This document shows, in pieces, positions 7,705-10,055 of a stretch of 10,055 nt of DNA. The stretch comes from Blastocladiella britannica (lineage: Eukaryota; Blastocladiomycota; Blastocladiomycetes; Blastocladiales; Blastocladiaceae): positions 1 through 10,055 of the forward strand of contig MU625177.1 of NCBI GenBank assembly GCA_025349905.2, given 5' to 3'. The stretch's first letter is position 1. Each line of letters opens with the position of its first letter. The notes beneath the pieces were generated by a model. It did not search any database. It was not told the DNA's origin and was given only the letters and a program-made list of their open reading frames with translations. Both the position numbers and the translations under genes were made by a program.

Positions 7705-7814
7705 TCAAGACCGCAGAATTGCCCTTTGGCCCGCGAATAGTTACATACTTCACAAATACACTCGGCAGGTATCTCCTCACTTACGCACGAGGAACTATAC
7801 AAATCAAACAAAAA

Positions 7815-9094
7815 ATGCCCGCACCGCCGTCCTTTAACCTCCAGCAAGTGATTCGGCCCAATATCTGGGCACTGAAGCCGTATCGCTGCGCACGCGACGA
7901 CTACTCGGTCGGGATTCTCCTGGATGCCAACGAGAACGCGTACGGGCCAGCCGTTCCTGCCGCCGATCTCGCTGCGTCCTCGCTCACGGCCGATGAGCTT
8001 GCGCGTTACCCGGATCCGCACCAGCACCAGCTCAAGTCGGCACTAGCGGCCTGGCGCTCGTCCACGTACCAAATGGATGACACGCCGGATAACGCCTTGT
8101 CCGCCGATAACGTGTTCCTCGGCGTCGGATCCGACGAGGTGATTGACTTGCTGATGCGCGTTGCCTGCGCACCCGGCCGCGACAAGATCCTCGTGTGCCC
8201 GCCAACGTATGGAATGTACACAGTCAGCGCCGACATCAACGATGTGGGCGTGGTGCGCGTGCCTCTCGTCGGTCCCATGTTCTCCCTGGACGCTCAAGGC
8301 GTTTGCGCGGCGCTCAAGGCTGACCCTGCCATCAAACTGGTGTTCCTTTGTTCGCCCGGTAACCCGACCGGATCGTTTCTGGAGGAGGCGGGCGTTCGCC
8401 AAGTGCTCGAGTGCGACGGCTGGAATGGTTTGGTGGTCGTCGACGAGGCGTACATTGACTTTTGCACGGGCACCGATCCGTCAACGGGGGCACGCAAGCG
8501 CTCGGCCGCAGCGCTCGTGAGCGAGTATGCGAATCTGGTTGTTGCGCAGACCTTTTCCAAGAGCTTTGGCATGGCAGGTGTCCGGTACGCTCTTTTCTTT
8601 ACCCTTTTTCATGAGCCATGCCTTGACCCATTTGGCTATGGTAATATAGATTGGGCGTCGCCTACGGCCACCCGTCCACGATCGCGGTGCTCTCCAAGAC
8701 CAAGGCACCTTACAACATTTCCAACCCGACCGCCAAACTCGGGCTTGCCGCGCTCTCTGCTGCCGGCCTCAGCACGTTTGCCGCGCACGTGGATGCGTTG
8801 AATACGCAGCGCGCACACTTTTTGCAAGCGATTCCGACGCTGCCGCGCACCGGCCGCGTTCTGGGCACCAACGATGCCAACTTTGTGCTGGCCGAGGTGC
8901 TGAACGCCCACGGCGTTCCCTGCAATGCCACGGCACTGGCGCTGTACAAGACTCTAGCCGAGTCCATGCAGGTGGTAGTGCGGTACCGCGGCAACGAGCC
9001 TGGGTGCACTGGCTGCGTGCGCGTCACGATCGGCACCGAGCAGGAGCAAGCGGAACTTACGGCCAAATGGCGCCTGTACTTTGCGTCTGCATGA
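7815..9094 (+). CDS. HIS5: histidinol-phosphate aminotransferase, two exons
   Basis: A PLP enzyme (EC 2.6.1.9) that transfers an amino group from glutamate to imidazole-acetol phosphate, yielding histidinol phosphate in histidine biosynthesis. Exons 7815-8584 and 8650-9094 give 404 aa, close to the usual fungal length (about 385). It is an aminotransferase fold type I protein: NENAYGP (39-45), RYPDPHQ (64-70), GVGSDEVIDLLMR (103-115), CPPTYGMY (128-135), SPGNPTG with Asn183, VVVDEAYIDF with Asp210 and Tyr213 contacting PLP, and TFSKSFGMAGVRLG, where Lys249 is the Schiff-base lysine. CVRVTIGTEQEQ near the C-terminus carries the substrate-binding Arg. The start is the first ATG in this frame (A at -3). 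It is divergent from the OB-fold gene behind a Gcn4-type site. Its stop is followed in the same frame, 45 nt on, by the acetyltransferase ATG, and no AATAAA lies between. Confidence 0.96.
8585..8649 (+). other. intron of HIS5 (65 nt)
   Basis: GTACGC at the donor and AATATAG at the acceptor, with a branch-like CTTGACC about 22 nt before the end. Splicing completes an Arg codon (CG|A) and joins SKSFGMAGVR to LGVAYGH, the unbroken conserved sequence after the PLP lysine. Unspliced, the frame is lost. Confidence 0.93.
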
Positions 9095-9129
9095 GTGCTG
9101 GAATGTATCTCTTTGCGCACAAGTTTCAG
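9076..9129 (+). other. candidate cryptic intron spanning the HIS5 stop
   Basis: GTACTT (9076) to TTTCAG (ending 9129) is 54 nt, close in size and ends to the real introns here. Splicing would remove the last HIS5 codons and the TGA, and join CT|T in frame to the acetyltransferase (L399 then KTEM...), giving a fusion of about 610 aa. No clear branch site is seen. HIS5 and the acetyltransferase are each complete without it, so this is only a possibility. Confidence 0.25.
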
Positions 9130-9139
9130 TAAAACGGAA

Positions 9140-9905
9140 ATGTCCATAGAAATTGTGCTTTCAAAATCCCCGGCGCGCTGGGGAGATCTTCCCGCGCCGA
9201 CACTGCGGCCAGTCGAGCCCGCCGATGTGCCTGCGCTCTGGCAAATGAACTACGAGCTGCACGAATACGAGAAAATCACGCACGAGGTGAGTGGCACACC
9301 CGAGATGCTGCTGGCAGCGCTGTTTCCGTCTGAGGACGACAAGTTGGCAGGTCGCGCGATGGGCTCTGCGCATGCCGTTGTACTCGAGCGCGAGCTTGCT
9401 CCCGGTGAGGTGTTTGTACCATGACATGCCGCTGCGGTTCCTCCCAAAAATAACACGTCCAAAATTCAATAGCGTACCGGGGAATCTCAAGCACGTGGTA
9501 TCGGCGGTACATCCTACGCGGCTGTACCTTGGATTCTGCGTCTACTTTTTCTCTTTCGCAACGGCCTTTGCCCAGTACAAGGTGCTTCATTGCTTTCGTT
9601 CAGTGTAATCGGACCTTACTGAAAGAAAAAATACGAAAAAAAAGGGACATGTCGAGGACCTTTACGTCCGTGAGCCTTATCGCTCCTTTGGGTATGGATC
9701 CGTGTTGCTTCAATCAGTGATCCGCCATTTGGTGGTACATGCCAACGTCAAGTGCGTGGAGTGGATCTGCCTGGACTGGAACTGCGAGGCCATCAAGTTC
9801 TACACGACGAAGTGCCATGCATGCGTGCAAGACGGGTGGTCGATCTACCGCGTGTCGGGACAGGACTTGGAAAACTATCGCGACTGGGGAGTCCGCCAAA
9901 CTTAA
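9140..9905 (+). CDS. SSAT-type GNAT N-acetyltransferase, three exons
   Basis: Exons are inferred as 9140-9415, 9492-9581 and 9645-9905, giving 208 aa. The sequence follows spermidine/spermine N1-acetyltransferase (SSAT), which transfers acetyl from acetyl-CoA to small amines: LRPVEPADVPALW...ELHEYEK (22-45), then HAVVLE, GFCVYFFSFATAF (106-118; family GFA.YF.TF), HVEDLYVREPYRSFGYGS (124-141) with the acetyl-CoA loop R135-x-x-G-x-G, and LDWNCEAIKFY (165-175), where Tyr175 matches the general acid of SSAT. It ends with GWSIYR. About 35 residues longer than human SSAT, mostly in the N-terminus and the loop before GFCVYF. The exact first donor is uncertain (GTACCA at 9416, or GTGTTT at 9410 giving 206 aa). 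The first ATG after the HIS5 stop is used. The substrate could be polyamine, thialysine or another amine; the family is clear. Confidence 0.85.
9416..9491 (+). other. intron 1 of acetyltransferase (76 nt, donor uncertain)
   Basis: Needed because exon 1 reaches TGA at 9422 before the conserved GFCVYF strand. The acceptor CTCAAG (ending 9491) is the only AG that gives the right frame for exon 2 from a phase-0 donor. GTACCA at 9416 and GTGTTT at 9410 are both phase 0. The better-looking GTGAGG at 9405 is in the wrong phase. Confidence 0.65.
9582..9644 (+). other. intron 2 of acetyltransferase (63 nt)
   Basis: GTGCTT donor after AAG (9581) and an A-rich AAAAAAG acceptor ending 9644, with a branch-like TTACTGA inside. 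Splicing joins FAQYK to GHVEDLYV and restores the SSAT order. The acceptor lacks a pyrimidine tract. Confidence 0.8.
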
Positions 9906-10055
9906 ACACCAAGTCCGATTCCGCAATAAAAATCCCACTTTTTCCGCTGGATTGTTAAGTCGTTGACGCTGGCATGTTTCCTTTGGATGTTTTCTCCATT
10001 TTCCTCAGAATCGGACTTGATCACCTTTTCCAGTGGACTTGCAAAACACTTTTCC
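9902..10055 (-). CDS. possible 3' end of a convergent gene (partial)
   Basis: On the minus strand the frame is open from the right edge (about 10054) for 50 codons to TAA at 9904-9902, overlapping the acetyltransferase stop. The peptide is Lys/Glu/Ser-rich at first and ends WDFYCGIGLGV. I recognise no family. An open run of this length is not rare by chance, and its composition is more A/T-rich than the other genes, so it may be only spacer. Confidence 0.2.
   Translation of the reverse strand, partial: EKCFASPLEKVIKSDSEENGENIQRKHASVNDLTIQRKKWDFYCGIGLGV
9910..10019. repeat. 12-nt perfect inverted repeat with 86-nt loop
   Basis: Arms at 9910-9921 (CAAGTCCGATTC) and 10008-10019 (GAATCGGACTTG) are exact reverse complements. 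The left arm sits between the acetyltransferase stop and its AATAAA. A 16-nt near-direct repeat (13 of 16 matches) lies at 9936-9951 and 10022-10037. The meaning is unknown: a 3' end structure, or the trace of a small element. Confidence 0.5.
9925..9930 (+). terminator. polyadenylation signal AATAAA of acetyltransferase gene
   Basis: Canonical AATAAA 19 nt after the acetyltransferase stop. It is also the first AATAAA downstream of HIS5, so HIS5 transcripts may read through to it. Confidence 0.65.

Larger units (their letters stand above)
7511..7814. promoter_or_regulatory. divergent promoter, OB-fold gene / HIS5
   Basis: A 304-nt spacer between two divergent ATGs. It holds the Gcn4-type site and ATTGG box listed separately, an A/T tract of repeated TTTTA at about 7515-7531 that forms the 5' leader of the minus-strand gene, and an A-rich leader (ACAAATCAAACAAAAA) just before the HIS5 ATG. 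No clear TATA box is seen. Confidence 0.6.

Noticed and set aside
7701..7814. Extended HIS5 N-terminus from a TTG at 7701
   Set aside because: No ATG in this stretch, it overlaps the promoter motifs, and family proteins begin near MPAPPSFNLQQV; the ATG at 7815 is preferred.
9405..9410. GTGAGG as donor for intron 1 of the acetyltransferase
   Set aside because: It looks stronger, but leaves one base over, and no acceptor restores the frame of the GFCVYF exon.

Overview
This is a eukaryotic, GC-rich, compact genomic segment, most likely from an early-diverging fungus. The lineage is inferred, not proven. Evidence: genes are broken by short GT-AG introns of about 57-87 nt; two transcripts end in AATAAA-type signals; a histidine-biosynthesis aminotransferase is present, which animals lack; CCAAT boxes and a Gcn4-type element lie in a divergent promoter; and coding regions carry long Pro/Ser/Gly/His low-complexity tracts. 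A zoosporic group such as Blastocladiomycota or chytrids would fit.

Layout, left to right. (1) 1-450, plus strand: the broken C-terminal end of a Fanzor/TnpB-like RNA-guided nuclease (zinc ribbon plus RuvC-III). (2) 610-2628, minus: a 672-aa protein with an N-terminal PH domain and a long disordered tail. (3) 2629-3149: a divergent promoter. (4) 3150-5054, plus: an NHE8-like Na+/H+ exchanger. It reads as one open frame, but two in-frame introns without stops are hidden inside it; the spliced product is 586 aa. (5) 5081-7510, minus: a two-exon gene (789 aa spliced) with a putative N-terminal OB fold resembling TPP1/Tpz1 of the telomere cap, a long acidic/proline-rich disordered region, a SUMO-interacting motif and a C-terminal nuclear localisation signal. 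(6) 7511-7814: a divergent promoter with a Gcn4-type site. (7) 7815-9094, plus: histidinol-phosphate aminotransferase (HIS5), two exons. (8) 9140-9905, plus: an SSAT-type GNAT acetyltransferase in three exons. (9) 9902-10055, minus: a possible 3' end of a further convergent gene.

The genes look like ordinary, functionally separate housekeeping genes packed tightly; there is no operon logic. The points most worth following are the degraded Fanzor end, the TPP1-like gene with its separated first exon, the two invisible introns of the exchanger, and the HIS5/acetyltransferase junction. At that junction the two genes share a frame, are separated by one TGA, and a plausible 54-nt intron would remove the stop and fuse them. 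All intron, domain and family calls were made by eye, without alignment or RNA data.
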